Shown: one piece after another, positions 17,460-25,671 of the stretch
Numbering within the stretch: the first letter of the stretch is position 1
Layout of the letters: the number at the start of each line of letters is the position of its first letter
Assembly (NCBI GenBank): GCA_027067855.1
Contig: JAMOUX010000036.1
Span: 24,285 to 88,284 of the forward strand
Direction: 5' to 3'
From: Candidatus Fermentibacteraceae bacterium
Lineage (GTDB): Bacteria > Fermentibacterota > Fermentibacteria > Fermentibacterales > JCC-6
Length of the DNA: 64,000 nucleotides
The notes under the pieces: model-generated
Database searches by the model: none
Told to the model about the DNA's origin: nothing
The model's input: the letters and a program-made list of their open reading frames with translations, nothing else
Translations under genes and position numbers: made by a program

Positions 17460-18725
17460 TCAATCGGAATAGTCCTTCCCGTCCGATGAGGACATGCCGC
17501 CGTCGGGGGCATTCTCCCGGGTAAAGTCTTTCCTGTCCGCAATTATCCGGCGTTCCGGCGCGGAGTTCCAGTCCCCCCGCGCGAGAATGGATTCCACCAC
17601 CTTCGTCGCCGTTCCGCCGGAGTTGAAGGCTTCGAAAAATTTCACCGCCCATCTCTCCGTCTCGTCGACTATCCTGTTCCTGTATTTCTCCGGCAGGGCC
17701 ATTATCTTGTGATGGAACGGAAGGTTGGCCCTCTTGTAATCGCCGGAGTTCCTGGAATATCCACGGGAATCCGCCCACCGGACTATCTCGTTCCAGAGAT
17801 CCATGGGAACTCCCTTGTCGGGATTTTTAACGTACGACCCGTTCTCGATGATCGCGTTACCGCTCCGCGGGTCCATCTCCAGGCCGAAAACCACGTTCTG
17901 CCACAGGGTCCCCACGTTACCCTTGTTTATACCGTACTCCCTGAACATCCCCACCTTGTCCAGGGGCGTACCGCTTATACCGTGCTGGGCTATGACGACT
18001 CCGTACGGGGAAATGGCCCGGGCTATTTCACCGGTCCTTCCCAGGTCTATTCCCTCTCCCTCTCCCTTGGACGAATCATAGGTTCCATGCTTCGAACCGT
18101 TCGAAATGGCGAGAAAGTCGGGGAAGACGCCCCAGGAGTTCAAGCCTCCCACGAAGTACCGGGCTTCCTGAACGGTGGTGAGTACCCCGGCGCCCCTTAT
18201 TTCCCCCACCTCGGCCTCAAGGCCGAGGTACGGCGGTATGTGCATGGCCAGATCCCTGGTGAACACCAGGTTCTCGTAGTCGGGGTTATGGGACGCGTCC
18301 ACCGCCACCGATGTCCAACCCTTCGATATCGCCCAGGGAACCGTGACCACCGCCTCATCCCTGTCCGCCTCCGATTTTATTACGTAGTGATCCATGTGAA
18401 GAGCGTATACAACGCCGTCCCCCAGCATGCTGGAGTATTCCATGGCGAACCAGGGCAAATTTTCGAAATTGACGCCGGTGTACCCCGATTCGGTTTTCGA
18501 GAGTTCGAGAATGACGAAGGAATCGGTGTTCTTGGCCGCCCGCATAACACCCAGAGCGGTATAGGGATTCCTAACGTTGACGGCCAGGGCTATCGCCTTC
18601 TCCCCGACGGCCGCCGCCGCTATGTCTCTCACGCTCACGAGACCGCACCTGCTCCCGGGAAGGGCCTTTCTTACATTCAGAGGTCTCAGTTCCAGGAACC
18701 TTTCGTAATCCCGTATATTCACCAT
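17460..18725 (-). CDS. fba: Divergent class II fructose-bisphosphate aldolase
   Basis: 421 residues with the class II aldolase landmarks in order: YALHMDHY (zinc His/Asp), SVAVDASHNP, EAEVGEIRG, FLAISNGSKHGTY (zinc His), IAQHGISGTP, and the phosphate-binding YGINKGNVGT. It is longer than the usual ~310-350 residues because of a C-terminal extension with an acidic Ser-rich tail. The sequence is distant from enterobacterial Fba, so a related ketose-bisphosphate aldolase (tagatose-bisphosphate, for instance) cannot be excluded. It is divergent from trkH. Confidence 0.85.
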   Translation of the reverse strand: MVNIRDYERFLELRPLNVRKALPGSRCGLVSVRDIAAAAVGEKAIALAVNVRNPYTALGVMRAAKNTDSFVILELSKTESGYTGVNFENLPWFAMEYSSMLGDGVVYALHMDHYVIKSEADRDEAVVTVPWAISKGWTSVAVDASHNPDYENLVFTRDLAMHIPPYLGLEAEVGEIRGAGVLTTVQEARYFVGGLNSWGVFPDFLAISNGSKHGTYDSSKGEGEGIDLGRTGEIARAISPYGVVIAQHGISGTPLDKVGMFREYGINKGNVGTLWQNVVFGLEMDPRSGNAIIENGSYVKNPDKGVPMDLWNEIVRWADSRGYSRNSGDYKRANLPFHHKIMALPEKYRNRIVDETERWAVKFFEAFNSGGTATKVVESILARGDWNSAPERRIIADRKDFTRENAPDGGMSSSDGKDYSD

Positions 18726-18751
18726 GTTTTCATTCCTCGCATCAGGGGTGT

Positions 18752-18780
18752 TTGACCGTAACTTCCAGGAATGTTAATAT
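18752..18780 (+). promoter_or_regulatory. Promoter for trkH-trkA
   Basis: TTGACC (18752-18757), a 17-base spacer and TAATAT (18775-18780) on the plus strand, ending 23 nt before the trkH ATG. The hexamers match the sigma70 pattern well. Confidence 0.65.
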
Positions 18781-18803
18781 GCTTCAAACCACGGGGGAGA
18801 GGA

Positions 18804-20588
18804 ATGGCGGAAAAGGCCGGGGGATTCCCGGGCGACAGGAATACAAGGTTGGTACTCGCGATCCTGGTTTTCGCGGTGCTGATCGTACGCTTCGGGTTCC
18901 TGCCCGGTTCACGTAACGTCGAAACGATATCAGAATGGTTGATATCGGTGACCTCCGTGCTGTACCTGGCAGGCATCCTCCTGCCTCCGGGCAAACGGTC
19001 CATACGCGACAAATACTCGGATGAGAAGTGGCTCTTCCTGTTCTCGTTCCTGTACCTCGCCTCGCTGGTACTGATACTGGCCTGGAGCCGGGCGAACGGG
19101 CGAGGCGCGGCCGCCTTCGAGGGTCCGTTCATGGTTGTCACAACCCTCTATACGATTTTCTGCTCCGCGAGGATATTCCTGGCCAGGTTCGGATCCTGGG
19201 CCGTGGGAACACTGGCTCCGTGGGCCGTTCTGCCGGTTTCCTTCGCCATAGTAATAGCCTTCGGAACCTTCATGCTCATGCTTCCCGCCTCCACCCCGGA
19301 GGGGGGGTTGAACCTGGTGGATTCCGCTTTCACCTCCACGTCCGCCACATGCGTCACCGGATTGATCGTACGTAACACCGCCACGGAGTTCACCCTGTTC
19401 GGACAGGTTGTAATCCTCATCCTGATCCAGGTGGGCGGCCTGGGCATCATGACCTTCGCCGCTTTTTTCGCCCTTTTCCTGGGACACAGTGCGGGACTCC
19501 GGGAATCAGCTTCCCTTACGAGGCTCATGGACAGCGACTTCATCAACGATCTGAAAAAGATGATGGGTTCCATCATAGGCTGGACCCTCACGATAGAAAC
19601 AGTGGGAGCTTTCGTCCTCTACCTGATATGGAACGGCCAACCGGTGAATTGGTCCACCAGGATGAAGATATGGCAGAGCGTCTTCCACAGCGTATCAGCT
19701 TTCTGCAACGCCGGTTTCAGCCTGAACCCCGCGCCGGTGAACTCATCCGCGGGATTTTTCAGCAGCCCGGAGAACCTGGAAGGCTTCGCGCATACCCCCG
19801 GAATCCCCCTGACCATCGGCATCCTCATAGTCCTGGGAGGCATCGGATTCATGGTCCTGACGACACTGGGTACCCACATGCTTCACAGGCTGCGCACCGG
19901 GACCAGGATGCGGATGTCCGTCCAGGTCAAACTGGTGCTCCTGATCACGGGAATCCTTATTATCGCCGGAATGGCGGCGTTTCTGGCGGCGGAGTGGAAC
20001 GGCTCCCTGGCAGGCATGTCCCCGGGACAGAAGCTGGCCAACTCTTTCCTCGGCTCGGTGACTCCCAGGACCGCGGGTTTCAACACCGTGCCCACCCGGA
20101 TCCTGGCGCCGTCCCTGCTGTGGTTCTACGTAATCCTGATGTTCATAGGCGCATCACCCGGGGGAACCGGCGGGGGAATCAAGACCAGTACTCTCGGCGT
20201 GCTCTGGATGACCACGATCTCGTTGCTCAGGCACAAGCCCGCCACCGAGATATGGAAGAGACGGATATCCGTCCACGACATCAAGAGGACCGCCGCGGTC
20301 TTCCTATTGGCATCAATCACCTTCTGCCTGTCCGCCGGCATGCTCCTGGTATCCGAGAGCGGCGGATCGGGATTCGGACCCTTCGACTACATCTTCGAGG
20401 CCATGAGCGCCTTCGGAACCGTGGGACTGTCAACCGGAGTCACGCCTCATTTGACCTGGACGGGAAAGGTGATAATCATATTGACCATGTTCGCTGGGAG
20501 AATAGGACCGGCCGCATTAGCTGCGGCCACGGGGGGAAGATACGTGATGCACTACAAGTACCCCGAGACCAGGATAACCATGGGCTGA
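18804..20588 (+). CDS. trkH: Trk/Ktr-type potassium transporter, membrane subunit
   Basis: 594 residues. Ten or more hydrophobic helices hold four pore loops in the SKT arrangement: STSATCVTGL, SAFCNAGFS, TPRTAGFNT and SAFGTVGLS, each with the selectivity-filter Gly. It takes up K+ together with the cytoplasmic RCK subunit TrkA encoded next. The ATG at 18804 has GGGAGAGGA before it; an upstream ATG in frame at 18780 falls in the promoter. About 100 N-terminal residues with extra TM segments precede the first conserved loop region. Confidence 0.93.
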   Translation: MAEKAGGFPGDRNTRLVLAILVFAVLIVRFGFLPGSRNVETISEWLISVTSVLYLAGILLPPGKRSIRDKYSDEKWLFLFSFLYLASLVLILAWSRANGRGAAAFEGPFMVVTTLYTIFCSARIFLARFGSWAVGTLAPWAVLPVSFAIVIAFGTFMLMLPASTPEGGLNLVDSAFTSTSATCVTGLIVRNTATEFTLFGQVVILILIQVGGLGIMTFAAFFALFLGHSAGLRESASLTRLMDSDFINDLKKMMGSIIGWTLTIETVGAFVLYLIWNGQPVNWSTRMKIWQSVFHSVSAFCNAGFSLNPAPVNSSAGFFSSPENLEGFAHTPGIPLTIGILIVLGGIGFMVLTTLGTHMLHRLRTGTRMRMSVQVKLVLLITGILIIAGMAAFLAAEWNGSLAGMSPGQKLANSFLGSVTPRTAGFNTVPTRILAPSLLWFYVILMFIGASPGGTGGGIKTSTLGVLWMTTISLLRHKPATEIWKRRISVHDIKRTAAVFLLASITFCLSAGMLLVSESGGSGFGPFDYIFEAMSAFGTVGLSTGVTPHLTWTGKVIIILTMFAGRIGPAALAAATGGRYVMHYKYPETRITMG

Positions 20589-20606
20589 CGCCCAGGGGGA
20601 GGCACT

Positions 20607-21266
20607 TTGAAAGCGCAGAAATTCGCAGTCATCGGGCTTGGATCCTTCGGTTTCAGCCTGGCTACCAAGTTGGAGGAATTGGGAGCCGAAGTTCTGGCCA
20701 TCGACCGCAACGAACGCATAATCCAGGAAATAAGCAATTCGGTTTCCGCAGCCGTGGCCTTCGATTGCACCGACGAAAAGATGCTGGAAGCCCATGGTCT
20801 GGCTAACATGGACCTGGTCATCGTCGCCATCGGGGAAGATTTCGGCTCCAATGTGCTGGTAACCAAGATTCTCAAGGATATGGACCGGATAGTGCACAGC
20901 AGGGCCACCAGCAAGCGGGAGGCCAGGATACTGAAAGCCGTGGGGGCCGACCATATCTACACTCCCGAGCAGACCCAGGGCCTGACCGAGGCCAGGCGGC
21001 TGACTCTCCAGGGAGTGGAGTCGTACATACCCCTCTCAGGCGGAATAGTCTTCGCTCATGTGGAGGTCAAACCGGCGATGGTCGGCAAGATGCTGCGGGA
21101 TCTTGATATCCGGAGAATTTTCGGCCTCAACATAGCATACATCGGACGAATGACGGAAGACGGAAGAAAGTACCGTATACCCAGACCGGATGATGTCTTC
21201 AGGGAAGACGATCACATCTTCATCATGGGCACCCAGGAAGACATAAAGAGATTCCTCCAGAGCTGA
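20607..21266 (+). CDS. trkA: Trk/Ktr potassium uptake regulator (RCK protein)
   Basis: 219 residues with one RCK_N domain, a Rossmann fold (VIGLGSFGFSLATKLEELGA, acidic residue at the end of beta2 in AIDRN), and one RCK_C domain (IFAHVEVKPAMVGKMLRDL...DHIFIMGTQEDIKRF). This single-repeat form is the KtrA type, which gates the TrkH/KtrB pore in response to nucleotides. The start is TTG at 20607 after GGGGGAGG. It ends three bases from the convergent gene, with no visible terminator between. Confidence 0.92.
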   Translation: MKAQKFAVIGLGSFGFSLATKLEELGAEVLAIDRNERIIQEISNSVSAAVAFDCTDEKMLEAHGLANMDLVIVAIGEDFGSNVLVTKILKDMDRIVHSRATSKREARILKAVGADHIYTPEQTQGLTEARRLTLQGVESYIPLSGGIVFAHVEVKPAMVGKMLRDLDIRRIFGLNIAYIGRMTEDGRKYRIPRPDDVFREDDHIFIMGTQEDIKRFLQS

Positions 21267-21269
21267 GCC

Positions 21270-22220
21270 TCACTCATCATTCATCAAATCCGACAGCCCC
21301 ACGGAGTTCAGAGCATGTCTCTGGTCCTTGTTCACCTTACGGAAAACTTCCAGGCATTGATCGGGATTCCTGTGCCTCTCCGATATCGAGGTCACCAGGG
21401 TCGCGATGACCTCCGGAAGTCTCTGAGGATCGTCGAAGGACCCTTTCTGCTGTAATCCCTCGTCGGGGATCAGGGCCATCCTGTCGAGGAGAGGACATTC
21501 CTGCCTCAGGGTACCGAATACGTTGACGGATTCCATGAAACAATCCGACCACGTGTCCATCAAGGTCGTATACCACTTGTTGAAGGCGGACAGGAGGAGG
21601 GATATCTCGTCCAGGCCTATACCGGACAGGGATGGGGTCTCGCCCGGGTAGAAGAAACCCACGCCGCTTTTTGCGGCTTCACCGTACAAAACCTCTTCCA
21701 CTCCGGTTGTATCCAACACCCTTCCGGGCATCCATCCGACTTCGACTCTTCCTTCGATCACGGGAATGAGGACCATTTCGTCTTGTACGTCAATCCTGAG
21801 AAGACCCGTTTTCCCCTTGTCCAGGAGCTTCTCGAAGAGTTCCGAAATCTGGCCCTCCGGACCCTGGAGCCGCCGCAGGACCGGCTCCTCGGTCCAACAT
21901 CTCATCAGATATTTCAGGGTGCCCTCTTCCAGGAAGTAATAGGAGATGAACAACTCCTTGACTTCTTTCTCCAGCCACTTGATGAAATCCCCCAGGCCCT
22001 TGACGTCCCTGCCTATGAACCTGTACGGCGTACCGTTCTTTATCGCATGGTACGCCACCGTACCGTCGCTGTCCGTTATCTTCCAGTAACCGTCACGATG
22101 AAGTTCACGGCTGTCCAGGGCACCCCTGGCGAGTTCCCTCAGGTTTATGTACCTGACGGAAACATTCTCGAAATACTTCACCGAGTACGGAAGGGTTCCT
22201 GGGAACAAAACATCGCTCAT
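21270..22220 (-). CDS. Hypothetical cytoplasmic protein paired with lepB
   Basis: 316 residues without TM segments or signal peptide. A central stretch (GKTGLLRIDVQDEMVLIPVIEGRVEVGWM) has the strand pattern of DUF4388-like domains found in gliding and signalling proteins. The C-terminal part is helical (LLLSAFNKWYTTLMDTWSDC). The family is not certain. It overlaps lepB by ATGA, so the two are co-translated, which hints at a link to protein export. Confidence 0.55.
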   Translation of the reverse strand: MSDVLFPGTLPYSVKYFENVSVRYINLRELARGALDSRELHRDGYWKITDSDGTVAYHAIKNGTPYRFIGRDVKGLGDFIKWLEKEVKELFISYYFLEEGTLKYLMRCWTEEPVLRRLQGPEGQISELFEKLLDKGKTGLLRIDVQDEMVLIPVIEGRVEVGWMPGRVLDTTGVEEVLYGEAAKSGVGFFYPGETPSLSGIGLDEISLLLSAFNKWYTTLMDTWSDCFMESVNVFGTLRQECPLLDRMALIPDEGLQQKGSFDDPQRLPEVIATLVTSISERHRNPDQCLEVFRKVNKDQRHALNSVGLSDLMNDE

Positions 22221-22951
22221 CTTATCAGCCTCGCTATCCTGTCAAACTTCGGCAAACCGTGACCGGGAACCCAGGACCAGTAAGTAACCAGCGCCTCTCC
22301 CTTGACCAGGTCCACCGGAAGGGCCCCCCAGACCCTGCTGTCGCTGGAGTGATCCCTGTTGTCTCCCATCATGAACACGTGGCCGCCGGGGACGACGTAA
22401 GCCGTGTGACCGCCGCGGGTGGAAACACAGCCTTCTTTTATCTGCCAGTAGGCCAGGTCGGCGACCCTTCCGTGCAACCCGTCGATACAGCCGGGCCAAT
22501 CCTCGTCCAGGGGACTTTGCTCATACGGATCCTGGAAACACAGGGACCATTCCCCCTGGGGCTTACCGTTGACGTAAAGAGTATCGTTGCTCACCCTGAC
22601 GGTGTCTCCCGGCAGAGCCACGAGCCTCTTGACGAAATCCCTGTCTAAGGTGACCGGGTATCTGAATACCAGAATCTCCCCCACTTCCGGATCCCCCGAA
22701 GCCGGCATCAACAGGTTGTACACTCCTCCGCGAAACCCGTGAAAAGGCGGCTCCATCCTGTCGGTCCACGGAATCTGCTGCCCTTCCTCCACTTTCAACA
22801 CCAGGAGGTGGTCTCCTACCAGCATCGTCCTCTCCATGCTCGGAGTGGGAATCCTGAAAGCCTCTATGACGTACGGCCTCAAAAAACCGAAAAAAATTAT
22901 AAGCGCCAGAGAGAGTTGCAGGGCCCAGTCCTTTATCTTGGCGATATTCAA
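22217..22951 (-). CDS. lepB: Signal peptidase I
   Basis: 244 residues, a type I leader peptidase that cleaves Sec/Tat signal peptides at the outer face of the inner membrane. One N-terminal TM helix (ALIIFFGFLRPYVIEAFRIP) is followed by box B with the nucleophile Ser (TPSMERTMLVGD). Box D carries the Lys general base (DFVKRLVALPGDTV) and box E is GDNRDHSSDSRVWG. An insert between boxes D and E contains two Cys. It is the only signal peptidase I in the window. Confidence 0.95.
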   Translation of the reverse strand: MNIAKIKDWALQLSLALIIFFGFLRPYVIEAFRIPTPSMERTMLVGDHLLVLKVEEGQQIPWTDRMEPPFHGFRGGVYNLLMPASGDPEVGEILVFRYPVTLDRDFVKRLVALPGDTVRVSNDTLYVNGKPQGEWSLCFQDPYEQSPLDEDWPGCIDGLHGRVADLAYWQIKEGCVSTRGGHTAYVVPGGHVFMMGDNRDHSSDSRVWGALPVDLVKGEALVTYWSWVPGHGLPKFDRIARLIR

Positions 22952-22984
22952 TTTACCTCCAGAATATTCTTACGGCAGCTGAAT

Positions 22985-23013
22985 GAATTGCACGAAGCCC
23001 GCCGCCTTGTCAA
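22985..23013 (-). promoter_or_regulatory. Possible lepB promoter
   Basis: A perfect TTGACA on the minus strand (23008-23013) with a weak CAATTC 17 bases downstream. It lies about 35 nt before the lepB ATG. The -10 match is poor, so this is tentative. Confidence 0.3.
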
Positions 23014-23152
23014 TAGTGCGGACAGGGAAAGGGCATGGCCTGCGGTTCTACGTCGGCTATATTATACGGACTTTCAGCAGTTTCGACCCGAGGACGGTTT
23101 CAGCAACCGGGAAAACCGTAACCCGTCCCGCGGAAACTTCCGGAGGAGCGAC

Positions 23153-24208
23153 ATGCCGGATCGGTTCAACGAAGCCTACGGTTACAGTTGGGAGGGCATC
23201 CCCGTTGGCGGTGCGGCCCTTTCCCTCCTGATCGTCCTTCTCTCCATAGTCCTCAAAATGTTCCTGGCCTATACGATGAAAAAGATGAGCCGGAGGAGCA
23301 CCGGATTCCTGGGCGCCCTGGCACTGGACGTTTCCAGGCCCGTCTCGTTCCTCGTCGTAACGTCGGGCATCTATATGGCTTTGAAAGTGCACGACCTTCC
23401 CGGTTCCCTGGAAAACACTTTCGTGAAGGTATTTCTTTTCCTTTTCACCACCGAGGTAATATGGCTCCTGCTGAAATCCATAGATACGGTGGCCGGGAGT
23501 ATGGCCAAGGTTGCTCAGGGTACCGAATCACGAATGGACGACCAACTCATTCCGATACTGAGCAAGCTCACCAAGTTCCTGTTGGTAATGGTGGGCATCG
23601 TCTTCTACATGCAATCGAACGGGTATCCCGTAAGCAGCATCCTCGCAGGAATGGGAATAGGCGGCCTGGCCATGGCCCTTGCGGCCCAGGACTCCATAGC
23701 CGGAATCTTCGCATCGGTGGTCATATTCCTGGATAAACCCTTTATGATCAATGATTTTGTTGAGATAAACGGTGTAGTCGGGACGGTGGAAGAAATAGGA
23801 ATAAGATCCACCAGGATCAGGACCCTGGAGCAAACCCTGGTCACCATACCAAACAAGGAGATAATGGATTCCAAGATAAATAATTTCTCCCTGCGATCCA
23901 TGAGGAGAACCGAGACCAGGATCGGTGTAACGTACGACACCACTCCCGGAAAAATGCGGCTTCTGCTGCAAAGGCTCCGGCAAATGCTCGAGGAAGACGA
24001 TATGGTGGACGACGAAGCGGTGTACGTGTACTTTGCCGGCTTCGGTGATTCCTCCCTGGACGTGGATATGAAGTATTTCGTCAAGACCGCGGACTACAGG
24101 ACCTGGCTGGAGCGCAGGGAAGCGATAAACCTCAAGATAATGGACGTGGTCCATGACCTGGGTCTCGATTTCGCCTTCCCCACCACCACGGTCTACCTGG
24201 AACAATGA
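23153..24208 (+). CDS. mscS: Small-conductance mechanosensitive channel (MscS family)
   Basis: 351 residues. N-terminal TM helices are followed by the pore helix region (SSILAGMGIGGLAMALAAQDSIAGIFASVVIFLDKPF) and the beta domain with DFVEINGVVGTVEEIGIRSTRIRTL. The C-terminal domain ends FAFPTTTVYLEQ. It acts as a pressure-relief valve during hypo-osmotic shock. The ATG at 23153 has GGAGGAG 6 nt upstream; the frame is open further upstream but has no better start. It overlaps radC by four bases. Confidence 0.92.
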   Translation: MPDRFNEAYGYSWEGIPVGGAALSLLIVLLSIVLKMFLAYTMKKMSRRSTGFLGALALDVSRPVSFLVVTSGIYMALKVHDLPGSLENTFVKVFLFLFTTEVIWLLLKSIDTVAGSMAKVAQGTESRMDDQLIPILSKLTKFLLVMVGIVFYMQSNGYPVSSILAGMGIGGLAMALAAQDSIAGIFASVVIFLDKPFMINDFVEINGVVGTVEEIGIRSTRIRTLEQTLVTIPNKEIMDSKINNFSLRSMRRTETRIGVTYDTTPGKMRLLLQRLRQMLEEDDMVDDEAVYVYFAGFGDSSLDVDMKYFVKTADYRTWLERREAINLKIMDVVHDLGLDFAFPTTTVYLEQ

Positions 24209-24879
24209 CGGTACCCAGGGAAGGCCACAGGAAAAGGTTGCGTGAAAGATATCTGCAGGGCGGCATACGTGGTTTCTCCGACAGGGACGCCCTGGAATTG
24301 CTGCTTACATACGCCCTGTCCAGGCAGGATACCAAGGAACTCGCCCACAGGCTCCTCGAGAAATTCGGCTCTCTCCGATCCGTACTCTCCCAGCCACCGT
24401 CCATGCTCCAGACAGTTCCCGGAGTGGGTCCGGCCATATCGGTACTCATCAGCCTGTCCACGGCCATAACCGCGAAAGCCCTCAAACCCCCCAGGGGAAC
24501 CCAGGTAATGGACAGTTCGGAAAAGGTCCGGAAATACCTCCTCGCGAGCATGGGAACCCTGCGAAAGGAAAGACTGACCGCTCTGCTCCTGGATTCGGGG
24601 AACAGGCTCCTGGACGAGTGCGTTCTCGAATTCGGCACGGTGGACCGCACGACGGTTCACCCCAGGAACCTGCTGGAAAAGGTAATAGCCACCGGCGCAA
24701 CGGCGGTGATACTGGTGCACAACCATCCCGGCGGAACCGCCCGGGCCAGCCGGGAAGACGTGGAATTGACTTCCCGGCTCAGCGATATCGGCAGGACAGT
24801 GGGATTCAGGGTGCTGGACCATATGATAGTAGCGGGGGAAAAGGTTCTCAGCCTGCGGGAAGAGGGTGTAAACTGGTAG
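24205..24879 (+). CDS. radC: RadC-family JAB domain protein
   Basis: 224 residues. A helix-hairpin-helix region (LQTVPGVGPAISVLISLS) is followed by the JAB1/MPN-like metal-binding domain with ILVHNHPGGTARASREDVELT (HxH plus Asp). This is the normal two-domain RadC layout. Despite the name its role in DNA repair is unproven. ATG 24205 overlaps the mscS stop (ATGA). It ends three bases from a convergent gene. Confidence 0.92.
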   Translation: MTVPREGHRKRLRERYLQGGIRGFSDRDALELLLTYALSRQDTKELAHRLLEKFGSLRSVLSQPPSMLQTVPGVGPAISVLISLSTAITAKALKPPRGTQVMDSSEKVRKYLLASMGTLRKERLTALLLDSGNRLLDECVLEFGTVDRTTVHPRNLLEKVIATGATAVILVHNHPGGTARASREDVELTSRLSDIGRTVGFRVLDHMIVAGEKVLSLREEGVNW

Positions 24880-24882
24880 GAG

Positions 24883-25671
24883 TCAGGACCGGAAGATATT
24901 CGGCCAACTCTGCCTGCGGGCTATGTCTCCACCCAGCCACGGTCCCCTGGGATCCCTGCCCAGTTCCATGCACCTGAGGAATATTTCGGGCAGACCGGCT
25001 TTCCTGTACTTCTCCGCATAAGCTTCGAAGTCATAGGGCACCCTGTGCCAAGCGACCGAAACCACTCCGTTCTCTTCGTCCGCCTCCAGGACCGAAACGG
25101 TCGATTCCCGGGGCAGAGTACCTCCCCCGACACTTCCGGGATTCACTATCATTCCGCTATCCAGGGAACGCAGGAAAAGTCTGTGGGTATGCCCCAGGAG
25201 AAGCACGTCGCAACCGTTGCGCCGCAGCATGAATTCGTAGACCTCGTTGGAATATTCCTCCCTCGCTCCACCCCTGACGTTTCCGGGCAGACCGTGCACG
25301 CACAGTATCTCCCGCCGGCCCACCAGGTACCTCCTGTCCGCCGGAAGCTTCCTGAGGAACCTCATTTTCTCCTTATCCAGGCGTTCCACGGTCCATTTCA
25401 TGGATTCTGCGGCCAGTTCCTTCCAGTACACGTTCTCGAACTCGTCACCGGGATCCCCGCCTCCCCTGGAAACCGCCCGGTCGCAGTCCCCCTGGATGCA
25501 CTGCATATCGTGTTCGATTACAAAATCCATCACTTCCGCGGGGTACGGACCATACTGGACCAGGTCTCCGAGGCACACCGTGATATCGACACCGAGAGAC
25601 GTCAACTCGTCCCGGCACGCTTCAAGTGCCGGAAGGTTGCCGTGGATGTCGGACAAAACGCCTATCCTCAT
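24883..25671 (-). CDS. Calcineurin-like metallophosphoesterase
   Basis: 262 residues. The metal-binding motifs are all present: DIHGN at residues 8-12, GDLVQYGPYP, GDCDR (usual GNHD), CVHG and LLGHTH. This is the YfcE/MJ0936-like phosphodiesterase family, with candidate substrates including cyclic nucleotides and other phosphodiesters. It is the last gene of the alr-namZ unit and overlaps namZ by ATGA. The Asp in place of Asn-His in the third motif (GDCD) is common in this subfamily. Confidence 0.85.
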   Translation of the reverse strand: MRIGVLSDIHGNLPALEACRDELTSLGVDITVCLGDLVQYGPYPAEVMDFVIEHDMQCIQGDCDRAVSRGGGDPGDEFENVYWKELAAESMKWTVERLDKEKMRFLRKLPADRRYLVGRREILCVHGLPGNVRGGAREEYSNEVYEFMLRRNGCDVLLLGHTHRLFLRSLDSGMIVNPGSVGGGTLPRESTVSVLEADEENGVVSVAWHRVPYDFEAYAEKYRKAGLPEIFLRCMELGRDPRGPWLGGDIARRQSWPNIFRS

